Notes under the pieces: generated by a model
The model's input: only the letters and a program-made list of their open reading frames with translations
What the model was told of the DNA's origin: nothing
Database searches by the model: none
Program-made: the position numbers and the translations under genes
Shown here: piece by piece, positions 32,375 to 47,253 of the stretch
Numbering within the stretch: the first letter of the stretch is position 1
Layout: each line of letters starts with the position of its first letter
NCBI RefSeq assembly: GCF_002075345.1
Contig: NZ_NAEW01000006.1
Span: 124,001-188,000 of the forward strand
DNA length: 64,000 nucleotides
Source of the DNA: Citrobacter braakii
GTDB lineage: Bacteria > Pseudomonadota > Gammaproteobacteria > Enterobacterales > Enterobacteriaceae
Direction: 5' to 3'

Positions 32375-34726
32375 GTGGCGCAGGCAGGCTTTATTTTAAC
32401 CCGGCACTGGCGGGACACCCCGCAGGGAACTGAGGTCACATTCTGGCTGGCTACGGACGACGGGCCGCTACAGGTCACGCTCGCGCCTCAGGAGTCGGTC
32501 GCGTTTATTCCTGTCAGTCAGGTTCCTCGCGTAGCGTCATTATTACGCAATGAAAACGGCTATCGTCTGACGCCGCTGCAATTGCAAGACTTCCACCGCC
32601 AGCCCGTTTCCGGCCTGTATTGCCGCTCACATCGCCAGCTCATGCGGCTGGAAAAGCTGCTGCGTGAAAACGCAATTACCGTCTACGAGGCCGACGTGCG
32701 TCCGCCGGAACGGTATCTGATGGAGCGTTTTATCACCTCACCTGTGTGGGTTGAAGGCGACAGACACAACGGTACGCTGGTCAATGCCCGATTGAAGCCA
32801 AACCCTGACTATCGACCGCCGCTGAAATGGGTCTCGCTGGATATCGAAACCACGCGCCACGGCGAACTCTACTGTATCGGCCTTGAAGGCTGTGGGCAGC
32901 GTATTGTCTACATGCTCGGTCCGGCAAACGGCGATGCCTCAGCGCTGGATTTTGAACTTGAATATGTCGCAAGCCGCCCGCAGTTACTGGAAAAGCTCAA
33001 CGACTGGATTGCCCGTCACGATCCTGATGTGGTAATCGGCTGGAACGTCGTGCAATTCGATTTACGCGTCCTGCAAAAGCATGCTGAACGTTACCGCATT
33101 CCCCTGCGTTTTGGCCGTGACAATAGCGAGCTGGAGTGGCGCGAACATGGCTTCAAAAACGGCGTATTCTTCGCGCAGGCTAAAGGTCGCCTGATTATCG
33201 ACGGCATTGAGGCGCTTAAATCCGCATTCTGGAATTTCTCATCCTTTTCGCTGGAAACGGTGTCACAGGAGCTGCTGGGCGAAGGGAAGTCGATAGATAA
33301 TCCCTGGGACAGGATGGACGAAATAGATCGCCGGTTTGCCCAGGATAAGCCCGCACTCGCCACCTACAATCTCAAAGACTGTGAGCTGGTCACGCGTATT
33401 TTTCATAAAACCGAGATCATGCCATTTTTGCTGGAACGATCGACGGTAAACGGCCTGCCGGTCGACCGGCACGGCGGTTCCGTTGCCGCCTTCGGCCATC
33501 TCTACCTACCGCGAATGCACCGGGCGGGCTATGTGGCACCGAATCTGGGGGAGGTTCCCGCGCACGCCAGCCCCGGTGGCTACGTGATGGACTCGCGCCC
33601 GGGTTTGTACGACTCCGTGCTGGTGCTGGATTACAAAAGCCTGTACCCGTCAATTATTCGTACTTTTTTGATCGATCCAGTGGGACTTATCGAAGGGATG
33701 GCACAGCCGGATCGGGAACACAGTACCGAGGGGTTCCTTGACGCCTGGTTCTCACGCGAAAAGCACTGTCTGCCGGAAATTGTTACCCAGATCTGGCATG
33801 GGCGCGATGAAGCCAAACGCCGCGGCAATAAGCCGCTCTCACAGGCGCTGAAAATCATCATGAACGCGTTTTACGGCGTGCTTGGCACCACCGCCTGCCG
33901 CTTTTTCGACCCGAGGCTGGCTTCGTCTATCACCATGCGCGGTCACGCGATCATGCGTCAGACCAAAGCGCTGATTGAGGCTCAGGGTTACGACGTCATC
34001 TATGGCGACACCGACTCCACCTTTGTCTGGCTTAAAAAGGCGCACTCGGAAGACGATGCGGCCCGGATTGGTCGGGAGCTGGTAAGCTATGTCAACAACT
34101 GGTGGGCGCAATCGCTGAAGCAGCAAAACCTGACCAGCGCGCTGGAGCTGGAATTTGAAACCCACTTTTGTCGCTTTCTGATGCCGACGATTCGCGGTGC
34201 AGATACCGGCAGCAAAAAACGCTACGCCGGAATGATTCAGTCAGGTGCTGAGCAACGCATGGTCTTTAAAGGTCTGGAAACGGTACGAACCGACTGGACG
34301 CCGCTGGCCCAGCAGTTTCAGCAGGAGCTGTACCTGCGAATTTTTCGTAACGAGCCTTATCAAGAGTTTGTTCGCGAGACTATCGACCGTCTGATGGCGG
34401 GTGAACTGGATGAACACCTGGTGTACCGCAAACGCCTGCGCCGCCCGTTGAGCGAATACCAGCGGAATGTTCCGCCGCACGTTCGCGCCGCGCGGCTCGC
34501 CGATGAGCAGAACGTCAAACTGGGGCGTCCGCAGCAGTATCAGAATCGTGGCACGATTAAATATGTCTGGACGATAAATGGACCTGAACCTGTTGATTAT
34601 CAGCTATCTGCACTTGATTACGAGCATTATCTGACCCGCCAGATCCAGCCGGTTGCCGAGGGAATTCTTCCCTTTATTGACGATAATTTTGCTACACTAC
34701 TCACAGGACAACTGGGGTTATTTTGA
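32375..34726 (+). CDS. polB: DNA polymerase II PolB
   Basis: SOS-induced family-B DNA polymerase with 3'-5' proofreading, used in replication restart and translesion synthesis. GTG start at 32375 ([20 protein letters not shown]) gives 783 residues, the E. coli length. The exonuclease motif DIETT has D156 and E158; polymerase motif A is [11 protein letters not shown], motif B lies in [12 protein letters not shown], and motif C is YGDTDST. All catalytic carboxylates are present. Confidence 0.98.
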   Translation: MAQAGFILTRHWRDTPQGTEVTFWLATDDGPLQVTLAPQESVAFIPVSQVPRVASLLRNENGYRLTPLQLQDFHRQPVSGLYCRSHRQLMRLEKLLRENAITVYEADVRPPERYLMERFITSPVWVEGDRHNGTLVNARLKPNPDYRPPLKWVSLDIETTRHGELYCIGLEGCGQRIVYMLGPANGDASALDFELEYVASRPQLLEKLNDWIARHDPDVVIGWNVVQFDLRVLQKHAERYRIPLRFGRDNSELEWREHGFKNGVFFAQAKGRLIIDGIEALKSAFWNFSSFSLETVSQELLGEGKSIDNPWDRMDEIDRRFAQDKPALATYNLKDCELVTRIFHKTEIMPFLLERSTVNGLPVDRHGGSVAAFGHLYLPRMHRAGYVAPNLGEVPAHASPGGYVMDSRPGLYDSVLVLDYKSLYPSIIRTFLIDPVGLIEGMAQPDREHSTEGFLDAWFSREKHCLPEIVTQIWHGRDEAKRRGNKPLSQALKIIMNAFYGVLGTTACRFFDPRLASSITMRGHAIMRQTKALIEAQGYDVIYGDTDSTFVWLKKAHSEDDAARIGRELVSYVNNWWAQSLKQQNLTSALELEFETHFCRFLMPTIRGADTGSKKRYAGMIQSGAEQRMVFKGLETVRTDWTPLAQQFQQELYLRIFRNEPYQEFVRETIDRLMAGELDEHLVYRKRLRRPLSEYQRNVPPHVRAARLADEQNVKLGRPQQYQNRGTIKYVWTINGPEPVDYQLSALDYEHYLTRQIQPVAEGILPFIDDNFATLLTGQLGLF

Positions 34727-34903
34727 CGCGTGACGAAACCGCCGCCATCCAGTACCATAGCGCCCTTTCCATTCCTGGACCCATTTAACACCCCTACCAC
34801 TGATTTATTAGCCTGGTAGCGGGGTCGTATGCTCTCAATAACGGGGACTAGCCCGGAAAATGACGAGTATTGCCTGCAATTAAAGATATAGAGCCGAACA
34901 TAT

Positions 34904-37810
34904 ATGCCTTTTACACTTGGTCAACGCTGGATCAGCGATACAGAAAGCGAATTGGGACTTGGTACTGTTGTCGCCATGGATGCGCGAACCGTCACTTTAC
35001 TTTTCTCATCGACGGGTGAAAACCGTCTGTATGCGCGCAGTGATTCCCCCGTGACCCGCGTGATGTTCAATCCTGGTGACACGATCACGAGCCATGAAGG
35101 CTGGCAACTGCATGTCGATGAAGTAAAAGAAGAAAACGGCCTGCTTGCCTATATCGGAACCCGCCTTGATACCGAAGAAACCGGTGTAACGCTGCGTGAA
35201 GTGCTGCTCGACAGCAAACTGGTTTTCAGTAAACCCCAGGATCGCCTGTTTGCCGGCCAGATTGACCGTATGGACCGCTTTGCGCTGCGCTATCGCGCAC
35301 GTAAATTTCAGAGCGAACAGTACCGTATGCCGTGGAGTGGTTTGCGTGGTCAACGTACCAGCCTGATCCCCCACCAGCTCAACATTGCCCATGATGTCGG
35401 CCGTCGTCATGCCCCTCGCGTGTTGCTGGCAGACGAAGTGGGTTTAGGTAAAACCATTGAAGCAGGGATGATCCTGCATCAACAACTGCTGTCAGGCGCC
35501 GCGGAGCGCGTTCTGATCATCGTCCCGGAGACGTTACAGCACCAGTGGCTGGTCGAAATGCTGCGTCGTTTCAACCTGCGCTTTGCGCTGTTTGATGATG
35601 AGCGTTATGCAGAAGCGCAGCACGATGCCTACAACCCGTTTGAAACCGAACAGTTGGTTATCTGTTCGCTGGACTTTGCCCGTCGCAGTAAACAGCGTCT
35701 GGAGCACCTGTGTGATGCCGAATGGGATCTGCTGATTGTCGATGAAGCCCATCACCTGGTGTGGAGCGAAGACGCGCCCAGCCGTGAATATATGGCCGTT
35801 GAACAGCTGGCAGAGCGCGTACCAGGCATCCTGCTGCTGACCGCAACGCCGGAACAGCTGGGCCTGGAAAGCCACTTTGCGCGCCTGCGTCTACTGGATC
35901 CAAGCCGCTTCCACGATTTCGCCCAGTTTGTTGAAGAACAGAAAAATTACCGTCCGGTCGCCGATGCCGTCGCCATGTTACTGGCTGGCAACAAGCTGAG
36001 TAACAATGAGCTGAACATGTTAGGTGACATGATTGGCGAACAGGACATTGAGCCGTTATTGCAGGCGGCAAACAGCGACAGCGAAGACGCCCAGAGCGCG
36101 CGTCAGGAGCTGGTTTCGATGCTGATGGACCGCCACGGCACCAGCCGCGTGCTGTTCCGAAATACCCGTAACGGTGTGAAAGGCTTCCCGAAACGCGAGC
36201 TGCATACCATCAAATTGCCGTTGCCAACCCAATACCAGACGGCCATTAAAGTCTCCGGCATTATGGGCGCGCGTAAGAGCGCGGAAGACCGCGCGCGCGA
36301 CATGCTCTACCCGGAGCAGATTTATCAGGAATTCGAAGGCGACACCGGCACCTGGTGGAACTTTGACCCGCGCGTGGAATGGCTGATGGGCTACCTGACC
36401 AGCCACCGCTCGCAAAAAGTTCTGGTCATCTGTGCGAAAGCCACCACTGCGCTTCAGCTGGAGCAGGTTCTGCGCGAGCGCGAAGGTATCCGCGCCGCCG
36501 TATTCCATGAAGGGATGTCGATCATTGAACGTGACCGCGCTGCGGCCTGGTTTAGCGAAGAAGATAGCGGCGCCCAGGTGATGCTGTGCTCTGAAATCGG
36601 CTCCGAAGGGCGTAACTTCCAGTTCGCCAGCCATCTGGTGATGTTTGATCTGCCGTTCAATCCGGACCTGCTGGAACAGCGTATTGGCCGTCTGGACCGT
36701 ATTGGTCAGGTGCATGATATCCAGATCCACGTTCCATACCTGGAAAAAACCGCGCAATCCGTGCTGGTGCGTTGGTACCACGAAGGTCTGGATGCGTTCG
36801 AACACACTTGCCCGACCGGACGTACCATCTATGACACGGTATATAACAATCTGATCGGCTACCTGGCTGAGCCAGAAAACACCGATGGCTTTGACGATCT
36901 GATCAAAACCTGTCGCGAACAGCATGACGCGCTGAAAGCACAGCTGGAGCAAGGTCGCGATCGCCTGCTGGAGATCCACTCTAACGGCGGCGAAAAAGCG
37001 CTGGCGCTGGCTGAGAGTATTGAAGAACAGGACGACGATACCAGCCTGATCGCCTTCGCCATGAACCTGTTTGTTATCGTTGGTATTAATCAGGATGACC
37101 GTGGCGACAATTTGATCGTGCTGACACCGTCCGATCATATGCTGGTGCCGGATTTCCCAGGGCTGCCGGAAGATGGCTGTACCATTACGTTTGAGCGTGA
37201 TGTTGCCCTGTCGCGTGAAGACGCGCAGTTTATTACCTGGGAGCATCCGCTGATCCGTAATGGTCTGGATCTGATCCTCTCCGGCGACACCGGAAGCAGC
37301 ACCATTTCTTTGCTGAAAAACAAAGCATTACCAGTCGGTACTCTGCTGGTTGAACTGGTCTACGTCGTTGAAGCGCAAGCGCCAAAACAGCTGCAGTTAA
37401 ACCGCTTCCTGCCGCCAACCCCGGTACGCATGCTGCTGGACAAAAACGGCAACAACCTTGCCGCGCAGGTTGAATTCGAAACCTTTAACCGTCAGCTCAG
37501 TGCCGTTAACCGCCACACCGGCAGTAAACTGGTCAACGCCGTACAGCAGGATGTGCATGCCATTCTGCAACTCGGTGAAGCGCAGGTAGAAAAATCGGCC
37601 CGCGCGCTGATCGACGCGGCGCGTAAAGAGGCGGACGAGAAGCTGACGGCTGAACTCTCCCGTCTGGAAGCGCTGCGTGCCGTTAACCCGAACATCCGTG
37701 ATGACGAACTCAGCGCCATTGAAAGCAATCGTCAGCTGGTGATGGAAAGCCTGGATCAGGCGGGATGGCGTCTGGATGCCCTGCGCCTGATCGTCGTGAC
37801 GCATCAGTAA
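34904..37810 (+). CDS. rapA: RNA polymerase-associated ATPase RapA (HepA)
   Basis: SWI2/SNF2 ATPase that binds RNA polymerase and promotes its recycling. 968 residues as in E. coli. Two N-terminal Tudor-like domains (about 1-107) are followed by the helicase core with Walker [13 protein letters not shown] (K183), the DEAH box in LLIVDEAHH and motif [12 protein letters not shown], then a C-terminal spacer and coiled region. The 177-base gap from polB shows no gene. rluA follows after 11 bases. Confidence 0.98.
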   Translation: MPFTLGQRWISDTESELGLGTVVAMDARTVTLLFSSTGENRLYARSDSPVTRVMFNPGDTITSHEGWQLHVDEVKEENGLLAYIGTRLDTEETGVTLREVLLDSKLVFSKPQDRLFAGQIDRMDRFALRYRARKFQSEQYRMPWSGLRGQRTSLIPHQLNIAHDVGRRHAPRVLLADEVGLGKTIEAGMILHQQLLSGAAERVLIIVPETLQHQWLVEMLRRFNLRFALFDDERYAEAQHDAYNPFETEQLVICSLDFARRSKQRLEHLCDAEWDLLIVDEAHHLVWSEDAPSREYMAVEQLAERVPGILLLTATPEQLGLESHFARLRLLDPSRFHDFAQFVEEQKNYRPVADAVAMLLAGNKLSNNELNMLGDMIGEQDIEPLLQAANSDSEDAQSARQELVSMLMDRHGTSRVLFRNTRNGVKGFPKRELHTIKLPLPTQYQTAIKVSGIMGARKSAEDRARDMLYPEQIYQEFEGDTGTWWNFDPRVEWLMGYLTSHRSQKVLVICAKATTALQLEQVLREREGIRAAVFHEGMSIIERDRAAAWFSEEDSGAQVMLCSEIGSEGRNFQFASHLVMFDLPFNPDLLEQRIGRLDRIGQVHDIQIHVPYLEKTAQSVLVRWYHEGLDAFEHTCPTGRTIYDTVYNNLIGYLAEPENTDGFDDLIKTCREQHDALKAQLEQGRDRLLEIHSNGGEKALALAESIEEQDDDTSLIAFAMNLFVIVGINQDDRGDNLIVLTPSDHMLVPDFPGLPEDGCTITFERDVALSREDAQFITWEHPLIRNGLDLILSGDTGSSTISLLKNKALPVGTLLVELVYVVEAQAPKQLQLNRFLPPTPVRMLLDKNGNNLAAQVEFETFNRQLSAVNRHTGSKLVNAVQQDVHAILQLGEAQVEKSARALIDAARKEADEKLTAELSRLEALRAVNPNIRDDELSAIESNRQLVMESLDQAGWRLDALRLIVVTHQ

Positions 37811-37821
37811 CGGAGCCAGAC

Positions 37822-38481
37822 ATGGGGATGGAAAACTATAATCCGCCGCAGGAACCCTGGCTGGTTATCCTGTATCAGGATGAGCACATTATGGTGGTCA
37901 ACAAGCCGAGCGGCTTGTTGTCCGTGCCGGGTCGTCTGGATGAACACAAAGACAGCGTGATGACGCGTATTCAGCGCGATTATCCGCAGGCTGAATCCGT
38001 ACATCGTCTGGATATGGCAACCAGCGGCGTGATTGTAGTGGCGCTAACTAAAGCGGCAGAGCGCGAGCTAAAGCGCCAGTTTCGCGAACGCGAGCCGAAG
38101 AAACAGTATGTCGCACGCGTCTGGGGACATCCCGCTCCGGCCGAGGGGCTGGTTGATTTACCGCTGATTTGCGACTGGCCGAATCGGCCAAAGCAGAAAG
38201 TGTGTTATGAGACCGGAAAATCGGCGCAGACCGAGTATGAAGTGGTGGAGTTTGCGGAAGATAACACCGCCCGGGTCGTGCTCAAACCCATTACCGGACG
38301 CTCCCACCAGTTACGTGTGCATATGCTGGCATTAGGGCATCCGATCCTGGGCGACCGCTTCTACGCCCCGCCACAGGCCCTGGCGTTAGCGCCGCGCCTG
38401 CTGCTGCACGCAGAGATGTTAACTATCACGCATCCCGAATACGGCAACAGTATGACGTTTAAAGTTCCGGCAGATTTTTAA
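37822..38481 (+). CDS. rluA: Dual-specificity 23S rRNA/tRNA pseudouridine synthase RluA
   Basis: Makes pseudouridine 746 in 23S rRNA and 32 in several tRNAs. The ATG at 37822 (MGMENYNPPQEPWLVILYQD) gives 219 residues, as in E. coli; a start at 37765 would lie inside rapA. The catalytic motif HRLDMATSG has the nucleophilic aspartate at residue 64, and the family KPITGRSHQLRVH segment follows. Confidence 0.97.
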   Translation: MGMENYNPPQEPWLVILYQDEHIMVVNKPSGLLSVPGRLDEHKDSVMTRIQRDYPQAESVHRLDMATSGVIVVALTKAAERELKRQFREREPKKQYVARVWGHPAPAEGLVDLPLICDWPNRPKQKVCYETGKSAQTEYEVVEFAEDNTARVVLKPITGRSHQLRVHMLALGHPILGDRFYAPPQALALAPRLLLHAEMLTITHPEYGNSMTFKVPADF

Positions 38482-38495
38482 ACGCAGGTCCCATT

Positions 38496-38569
38496 TAGGC
38501 CGGTGGGCTTCGCTTGCCCGGCCTACAGTCATTAACGTAGGCCGGATAAGGCGCTAGCTGCCACCCGGC
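38496..38569. repeat. BIME (two REP units) between convergent rluA and djlA
   Basis: Two palindromes: TAGGCCGGTGGG...GCCCGGCCTA (38496-38525) and GCCGGATAAGGCG...GCCACCCGGC (38541-38569), the usual pair of REP units separated by a short spacer. Confidence 0.9.
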
Positions 38570-38576
38570 ATAACGA

Positions 38577-39392
38577 TTATTTAAAACCTTTCTGTTCTTT
38601 AATTAACTCGTAAGCTTTTTGAATTTCCTGCGCTTTTTGCTTCGCCATTTCCATCATTTCTGGCGGCAGGCCTTTCGCCACCAGTTTGTCCGGATGGTGC
38701 TCGCTCATCAGCTTACGGTATGCGCGCTTAATGGTGGTCGCATCATCGGTCGCTTTCACACCCAGCACATTGCAGGCGTCTTCCAGCGTCGGACCGCGTT
38801 GCGTCTGCTGCCAGCCACCGCCGCCGGACTGCTGCTGATATCCGCCGCCAAACTGGGCGCCGCCCTGCATCATGCGCAGAAACTGATCAAACTGGGTACG
38901 TGAGATCCCCAACTCTTCAGCAATCACATACAGCACTTCACGCTCGTTCGGATGCAACGACCCATCGGCAAAAGCCGCCTGGATCTGAATCTCCAGAAAC
39001 ATGCGGATCAGATCGAAGCGACCAAAACAGACGCTGCGAAACTGACGCATTTTTTCACGTAATGGGTAATTGTCCGATTTTCCCACCCGGAAGGCATGTT
39101 GCGCGGCGGTACGCGAGTCGCCGTGCAAATTCATTCGATCCATCAATTGACTGGCGATATGGATATCGGCTTCCGTGACGCGACCTTTGGATTTGGTCAG
39201 ATGCCCCATCACCTCAAAAGTGGTGGCAAAAAACAGCGCCTGGCGTTCACGCTGGTTGGCAAACCACGCCATTTTGCGCATGCGGGCTTTGTCGAACATG
39301 TGGCCAACTAACAGGCCCAGAACCACACCCCAGAAGCCGCCGCCCATCATTAAGGCCACGGCGACACCAATTATCTTTCCCCAATACTGCAT
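38577..39392 (-). CDS. djlA: Membrane-anchored DnaJ-like co-chaperone DjlA
   Basis: Type III DnaJ protein that stimulates DnaK and is linked to envelope stress signalling. The ATG at 39392 ([20 protein letters not shown]) gives 271 residues as in E. coli; the frame runs further up but without similarity. An N-terminal membrane segment (about 6-32) with a GxxxG-like dimerisation pattern is followed by a TerB-like region, a Gly/Gln-rich linker and a C-terminal J domain containing the HPD triad (EHHPDKLV). Confidence 0.96.
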   Translation of the reverse strand: MQYWGKIIGVAVALMMGGGFWGVVLGLLVGHMFDKARMRKMAWFANQRERQALFFATTFEVMGHLTKSKGRVTEADIHIASQLMDRMNLHGDSRTAAQHAFRVGKSDNYPLREKMRQFRSVCFGRFDLIRMFLEIQIQAAFADGSLHPNEREVLYVIAEELGISRTQFDQFLRMMQGGAQFGGGYQQQSGGGGWQQTQRGPTLEDACNVLGVKATDDATTIKRAYRKLMSEHHPDKLVAKGLPPEMMEMAKQKAQEIQKAYELIKEQKGFK

Positions 39393-39543
39393 AGACTCCC
39401 CAAATCTTTCTGCTCTCAGCCAGGATATGTCCCACAATATAAGGTGCTTTTACCGATTTACGGCTGCGGTCAATTGTGGGACATCGCCTATAATTTGCAT
39501 TATCATACCTGTCATTCTATGCCGTGCCTAACACCACAAACGC

Positions 39544-39633
39544 TATACCCGTAGGATTTCGAGTTGCAATAAGGCGGCAACGCAGTGACCAATTCGTCTG
39601 AAACGAAGATGCAGCTTGAAAGGTGGCGGGATA
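39544..39633. repeat. Shortened ERIC-like palindrome upstream of lptD
   Basis: The left end TATACCCGTAGGATTTCGAG with TTGCAATAAGGCGGCAACGC and the right end ATGCAGCTTGAAAGGTGGCG plus GGATA form an imperfect 90-bp inverted repeat with ERIC-type termini. The central CCCCAGGAGC...GACTGGGG core is missing, replaced by a short ATTCGTCTGAAACGAA palindrome. It fills much of the 343-base gap between divergent djlA and lptD. The rest of that gap shows no gene; the lptD promoters must lie near or within it. Confidence 0.65.
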
Positions 39634-39735
39634 AAATGGGCAGGATTAATACTAGCGAAGTGAAGATGAGATAAGTTAGGCTGTGACCGTTTGTCACGCG
39701 CGACGCTACTGATGATGGAACAATAAATACAACGT

Positions 39736-42096
39736 ATGAAAAAACGTATTCCCACTCTTCTGGCCACCATGATTGCCAGCGCCCTCTATAGCCATCAGGG
39801 TCTGGCAGCCGATCTCGCCTCACAGTGTATGCTGGGCGTGCCAAGCTATGACCGTCCTCTGGTACAGGGCGAGACCAATGAATTACCCGTCACCATCACT
39901 GCTGACAACGCGAAAGGGAATTACCCGGATGACGCGGTGTTTACTGGCAATGTGGACATCGCACAGGGTAACAGCCGCCTGCAGGCCGACGAAGTGCAGC
40001 TTCATCAGAAGCAGGCAGAAGGCCAGCCGGAGCCAGTTCGTACCGTCGATGCGCTTGGCAATGTCCATTATGATGACAATCAGGTTATTCTGAAGGGGCC
40101 GAAGGGCTGGTCTAATCTGAATACCAAAGATACCAACATCTGGGAAGGTGATTATCAGATGGTAGGCCGTCAGGGGCGCGGAAAAGCCGATCTGATGAAG
40201 CAGCGTGGGGAAAACCGCTATACCATTCTGGAAAACGGTAGCTTCACCTCTTGTCTGCCAGGTTCCAATACCTGGAGCGTCGTCGGTAGCGAAGTCATTC
40301 ACGACCGTGAAGAACAGGTCGCAGAGATCTGGAACGCCCGTTTTAAACTGGGTCCGGTTCCGGTATTTTACAGTCCTTATTTACAGTTACCCGTCGGCGA
40401 TAAGCGTCGCTCTGGTTTCCTGATCCCGAACGCAAAATACTCTACCAATAACTATTTTGAGTTCTATCTCCCGTATTATTGGAACATTGCGCCCAATATG
40501 GACGCCACCATCACGCCGCATTATATGCACCGTCGTGGCGGTATCATGTGGGAGAACGAATTCCGCTACCTCACCCAGGCGGGCGCAGGTCTGATGGAGT
40601 TCGACTACCTGAATTCCGATAAAGTGTACGAGGATGAACATCCGAAGGATGACAATTCCCGCCGCTGGCTGTTCTACTGGCAGCACGCCGGTGTAATGGA
40701 TCAGGTGTGGCGTTTTAACGTCGACTACACCAAGGTCAGTGACTCCAGCTACTTTAACGACTTTGACAACAAGTACGGTTCCAGTACCGACGGCTACGCC
40801 ACGCAAAAATTCAGCGTCGGCTATGCGGTACAAAACTTTGATGCGACAGTTTCGACCAAGCAGTTCCAGGTCTTTGACGATCAGAACAACAGTAGCTATT
40901 CCGCTCAGCCGCAGTTAGACGTCAACTACTACCAGAATGATGTGGGTCCGTTTGACACCCGTATCTATGGTCAGGCAGTCCATTTCGTTAATACCAACGA
41001 CAACATGCCGGAAGCAACGCGTGTTCACCTCGAACCGACCATCAACCTGCCATTGTCGAATAACTGGGGAAGTATCAATACCGAAGCTAAGCTGCTGGCT
41101 ACGCACTATCAGCAGACTAACCTGGATTGGTACAACAGCAACCCGCGTAACGTTAACAAGCTTGATGATTCAGCCAACCGCGTCATGCCGCAGTTTAAAG
41201 TTGACGGCAAGATGATCTTCGAGCGCGATATGAACATGTTAGCGCCGGGCTATACCCAAACGCTGGAGCCCCGTGCGCAGTACCTGTATGTACCGTATCG
41301 CGACCAAAGTCATATCTATAACTATGACTCGTCCCTGCTGCAATCTGACTACAGCGGCCTGTTCCGTGATCGTACCTATGGCGGTCTGGACCGCATCGCG
41401 TCTGCCAACCAGGTAACGACCGGGGTCACATCTCGCGTTTATGATGACGCTGCCGTTGAACGTTTTAATATTTCTGTGGGTCAAATCTACTATTTCACCG
41501 AGTCTCGCACCGGCGATGACCATATCGAATGGGAGAATGACGACAAAACAGGCTCATTGGTATGGGCAGGTGACACCTACTGGCGCATCTCCGATCGCTG
41601 GGGTTTACGCAGTGGGATCCAGTACGATACCCGTCTGGACAGCATCGCAACCAGCAACAGCAGCATCGAATATCGTCGCGACGAAAACCGTATGCTGCAG
41701 CTGAACTACCGTTATGCCAGCCCGGAGTATATTCAGGCTGCAGTGCCTTCCCGTGATGTGACTAAACCACAATATGAAAACGGGATTTCACAGGTGGGCG
41801 CGGTAGCAAGCTTCCCGATCGCCGATCGCTGGTCGATTGTCGGGGCTTACTACTTTGATACCAACGTGAACAAAGAAGCAGATTCCATGCTGGGCCTGCA
41901 GTACAACTCCTGCTGTTACGCCATTCGCTTCGGCTACGAACGTAAGCTGAACGGCTGGGATGACAAACAGCAGCACGCGATTTATGACAACACGATCGGC
42001 TTTAATATCGAACTACGCGGCCTGAGTTCCAACTACGGTCTCGGCACCAACCAAATGTTGCGTTCGAACATTTTACCGTATCAAAGCTCTTTATGA
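39736..42096 (+). CDS. lptD: LPS-assembly outer-membrane protein LptD (Imp/OstA)
   Basis: Outer-membrane barrel that with LptE inserts lipopolysaccharide into the outer leaflet; essential. 786 residues (E. coli 784). The signal peptide [20 protein letters not shown] continues to a cut after GLA. An N-terminal OstA jellyroll (about 40-200) is followed by the barrel. The four disulfide cysteines expected for the family are present: SQCML, FTSCL and the adjacent pair NSCCY. First gene of lptD-surA-pdxA-rsmA-apaGH. Confidence 0.98.
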   Translation: MKKRIPTLLATMIASALYSHQGLAADLASQCMLGVPSYDRPLVQGETNELPVTITADNAKGNYPDDAVFTGNVDIAQGNSRLQADEVQLHQKQAEGQPEPVRTVDALGNVHYDDNQVILKGPKGWSNLNTKDTNIWEGDYQMVGRQGRGKADLMKQRGENRYTILENGSFTSCLPGSNTWSVVGSEVIHDREEQVAEIWNARFKLGPVPVFYSPYLQLPVGDKRRSGFLIPNAKYSTNNYFEFYLPYYWNIAPNMDATITPHYMHRRGGIMWENEFRYLTQAGAGLMEFDYLNSDKVYEDEHPKDDNSRRWLFYWQHAGVMDQVWRFNVDYTKVSDSSYFNDFDNKYGSSTDGYATQKFSVGYAVQNFDATVSTKQFQVFDDQNNSSYSAQPQLDVNYYQNDVGPFDTRIYGQAVHFVNTNDNMPEATRVHLEPTINLPLSNNWGSINTEAKLLATHYQQTNLDWYNSNPRNVNKLDDSANRVMPQFKVDGKMIFERDMNMLAPGYTQTLEPRAQYLYVPYRDQSHIYNYDSSLLQSDYSGLFRDRTYGGLDRIASANQVTTGVTSRVYDDAAVERFNISVGQIYYFTESRTGDDHIEWENDDKTGSLVWAGDTYWRISDRWGLRSGIQYDTRLDSIATSNSSIEYRRDENRMLQLNYRYASPEYIQAAVPSRDVTKPQYENGISQVGAVASFPIADRWSIVGAYYFDTNVNKEADSMLGLQYNSCCYAIRFGYERKLNGWDDKQQHAIYDNTIGFNIELRGLSSNYGLGTNQMLRSNILPYQSSL

Positions 42097-42149
42097 TCTG
42101 ATTGATTTACAACGTAATCCGCTTTGCGGTTAATTGAAATGGAAAAAGT

Positions 42150-45242
<3,093 letters not shown>

Positions 45243-45244
45243 AC

Positions 45245-45622
45245 ATGATCAATTCGCCCCGAGTGTGCATTCAGGTACAAAGCGTCTACATTGAGGCGCA
45301 ATCCTCACCTGATGATGAACGTTACGTTTTTGCTTATACCGTGACTATCCGCAATTTGGGGCGAGCGCCTGTGCAGCTGTTGGGGCGTTATTGGTTGATC
45401 ACCAATGGTCATGGCCGTGAAACCGAAGTTCAGGGCGAAGGCGTGGTTGGCGTTCAGCCCCACATCGAACCTGGCGAAGAGTACCAGTACACCAGCGGTG
45501 CGGTGATTGAAACACCGCTGGGCACCATGCAGGGTCATTACGAAATGATCGATGAACAAGGGATCGCCTTTACTATCGACATTCCCGTGTTCCGACTCGC
45601 CGTTCCTACACTCATTCATTAA
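45245..45622 (+). CDS. apaG: ApaG domain protein
   Basis: 125-residue cytoplasmic protein with an immunoglobulin/fibronectin-III-like fold; the biochemical role is unsettled (formerly linked to Co/Mg resistance). Conserved features are the [13 protein letters not shown] strand pair, the GxGVVGxQP turn and the YEYTSG-like [20 protein letters not shown] region. Fixed neighbour of apaH in enterobacteria. Confidence 0.96.
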   Translation: MINSPRVCIQVQSVYIEAQSSPDDERYVFAYTVTIRNLGRAPVQLLGRYWLITNGHGRETEVQGEGVVGVQPHIEPGEEYQYTSGAVIETPLGTMQGHYEMIDEQGIAFTIDIPVFRLAVPTLIH

Positions 45623-45632
45623 AACAATAGCT

Positions 45633-46481
45633 ATGGCAACATACCTCATTGGCGACGTTCACGGTTGTTACGATGAACTGGTAGCCTTGCTGCACCAGGT
45701 TGACTTTAATCCAGAACAAGACACCTTATGGCTCACCGGCGATCTGGTCGCGCGTGGGCCAGGGTCGTTAGACGTTTTGCGCTACGTTAAATCGCTGGGC
45801 GACAGCGTACGGTTAGTCCTCGGTAATCACGATTTACACCTGTTGGCCGTGTTTGCTGGCATCAGCCGTAATAAACCGAAAGACCGGCTCACGCCGCTGC
45901 TTGAGGCACCGGATGCTGACACGCTGCTTAACTGGCTACGTCGCCAGCCGCTGTTGCAGGTTGATGAAGAGAAGAAACTGGTCATGGCGCATGCAGGGAT
46001 TACCCCACAGTGGGATCTGCAGACGGCGAAGGACTGTGCTCGCGATGTTGAAGCCGTGCTGTCGAGCGACTCTTATCCATTCTTTCTTGATGCCATGTAC
46101 GGCGACATGCCAAATAACTGGACCCCGGAGCTGACGGGGCTGGCGCGCCTGCGTTTTATTACCAACGCGTTTACCCGCATGCGTTACTGCTTCCCCAACG
46201 GTCAGTTGGACATGTACAGCAAAGAGTCGCCAGAAGATGCGCCTGCCCCGCTGAAGCCGTGGTTTGCCATTCCTGGACCTGTCAGTGAAGCCTATAGCAT
46301 TGCATTCGGGCACTGGGCATCGCTGGAGGGCAAAGGCACGCCAGAAGGTATTTACGCGTTAGATACGGGGTGTTGCTGGGGCGGGGATCTCACCTGTCTG
46401 CGCTGGGAAGACAAACAGTACTTTGTACAGCCATCAAATCGCCATCTGAATCTGGATCCCGGCGAGGCCGTCAACGCCTGA
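45633..46481 (+). CDS. apaH: Symmetrical Ap4A hydrolase ApaH
   Basis: Cleaves diadenosine tetraphosphate to two ADP and can remove Np4 caps from RNA. The ATG at 45633 ([20 protein letters not shown]) gives 282 residues (E. coli 280); a longer frame begins inside apaG. Metallophosphatase motifs [15 protein letters not shown] and GNHD are in order. Last gene of the lptD operon; a BIME follows. Confidence 0.97.
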   Translation: MATYLIGDVHGCYDELVALLHQVDFNPEQDTLWLTGDLVARGPGSLDVLRYVKSLGDSVRLVLGNHDLHLLAVFAGISRNKPKDRLTPLLEAPDADTLLNWLRRQPLLQVDEEKKLVMAHAGITPQWDLQTAKDCARDVEAVLSSDSYPFFLDAMYGDMPNNWTPELTGLARLRFITNAFTRMRYCFPNGQLDMYSKESPEDAPAPLKPWFAIPGPVSEAYSIAFGHWASLEGKGTPEGIYALDTGCCWGGDLTCLRWEDKQYFVQPSNRHLNLDPGEAVNA

Positions 46482-46486
46482 TAGTC

Positions 46487-46569
46487 GTCTGCCGGATGGC
46501 GGTGCTTACACCTGATCCGGCAGACGAATGTGCAATCTGTAGGCCTGATTAGCGCAACGCCATCAGGCA
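46487..46569. repeat. BIME (two REP units) between convergent apaH and folA
   Basis: GTCTGCCGGATGGC...GATCCGGCAGAC (46487-46525) and TAGGCCTGATTAGCG...CGCCATCAGGCA (46540-46569), lying between the two stop codons. Confidence 0.9.
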
Positions 46570-46575
46570 TCCACA

Positions 46576-47169
<594 letters not shown>

Positions 47170-47253
47170 CTATTTAAGGTGGTACGCCAGCATTACAGTA
47201 GTTCAAAAACAGCCAATTAGCAGTAAAGTTTGCAGAACATCACATTTTTTACC

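Noticed and set aside
38496-38569. Clustered palindromes considered as a CRISPR-like array
   Set aside because: Only two REP units of different sequence with no regular spacers; standard BIME.
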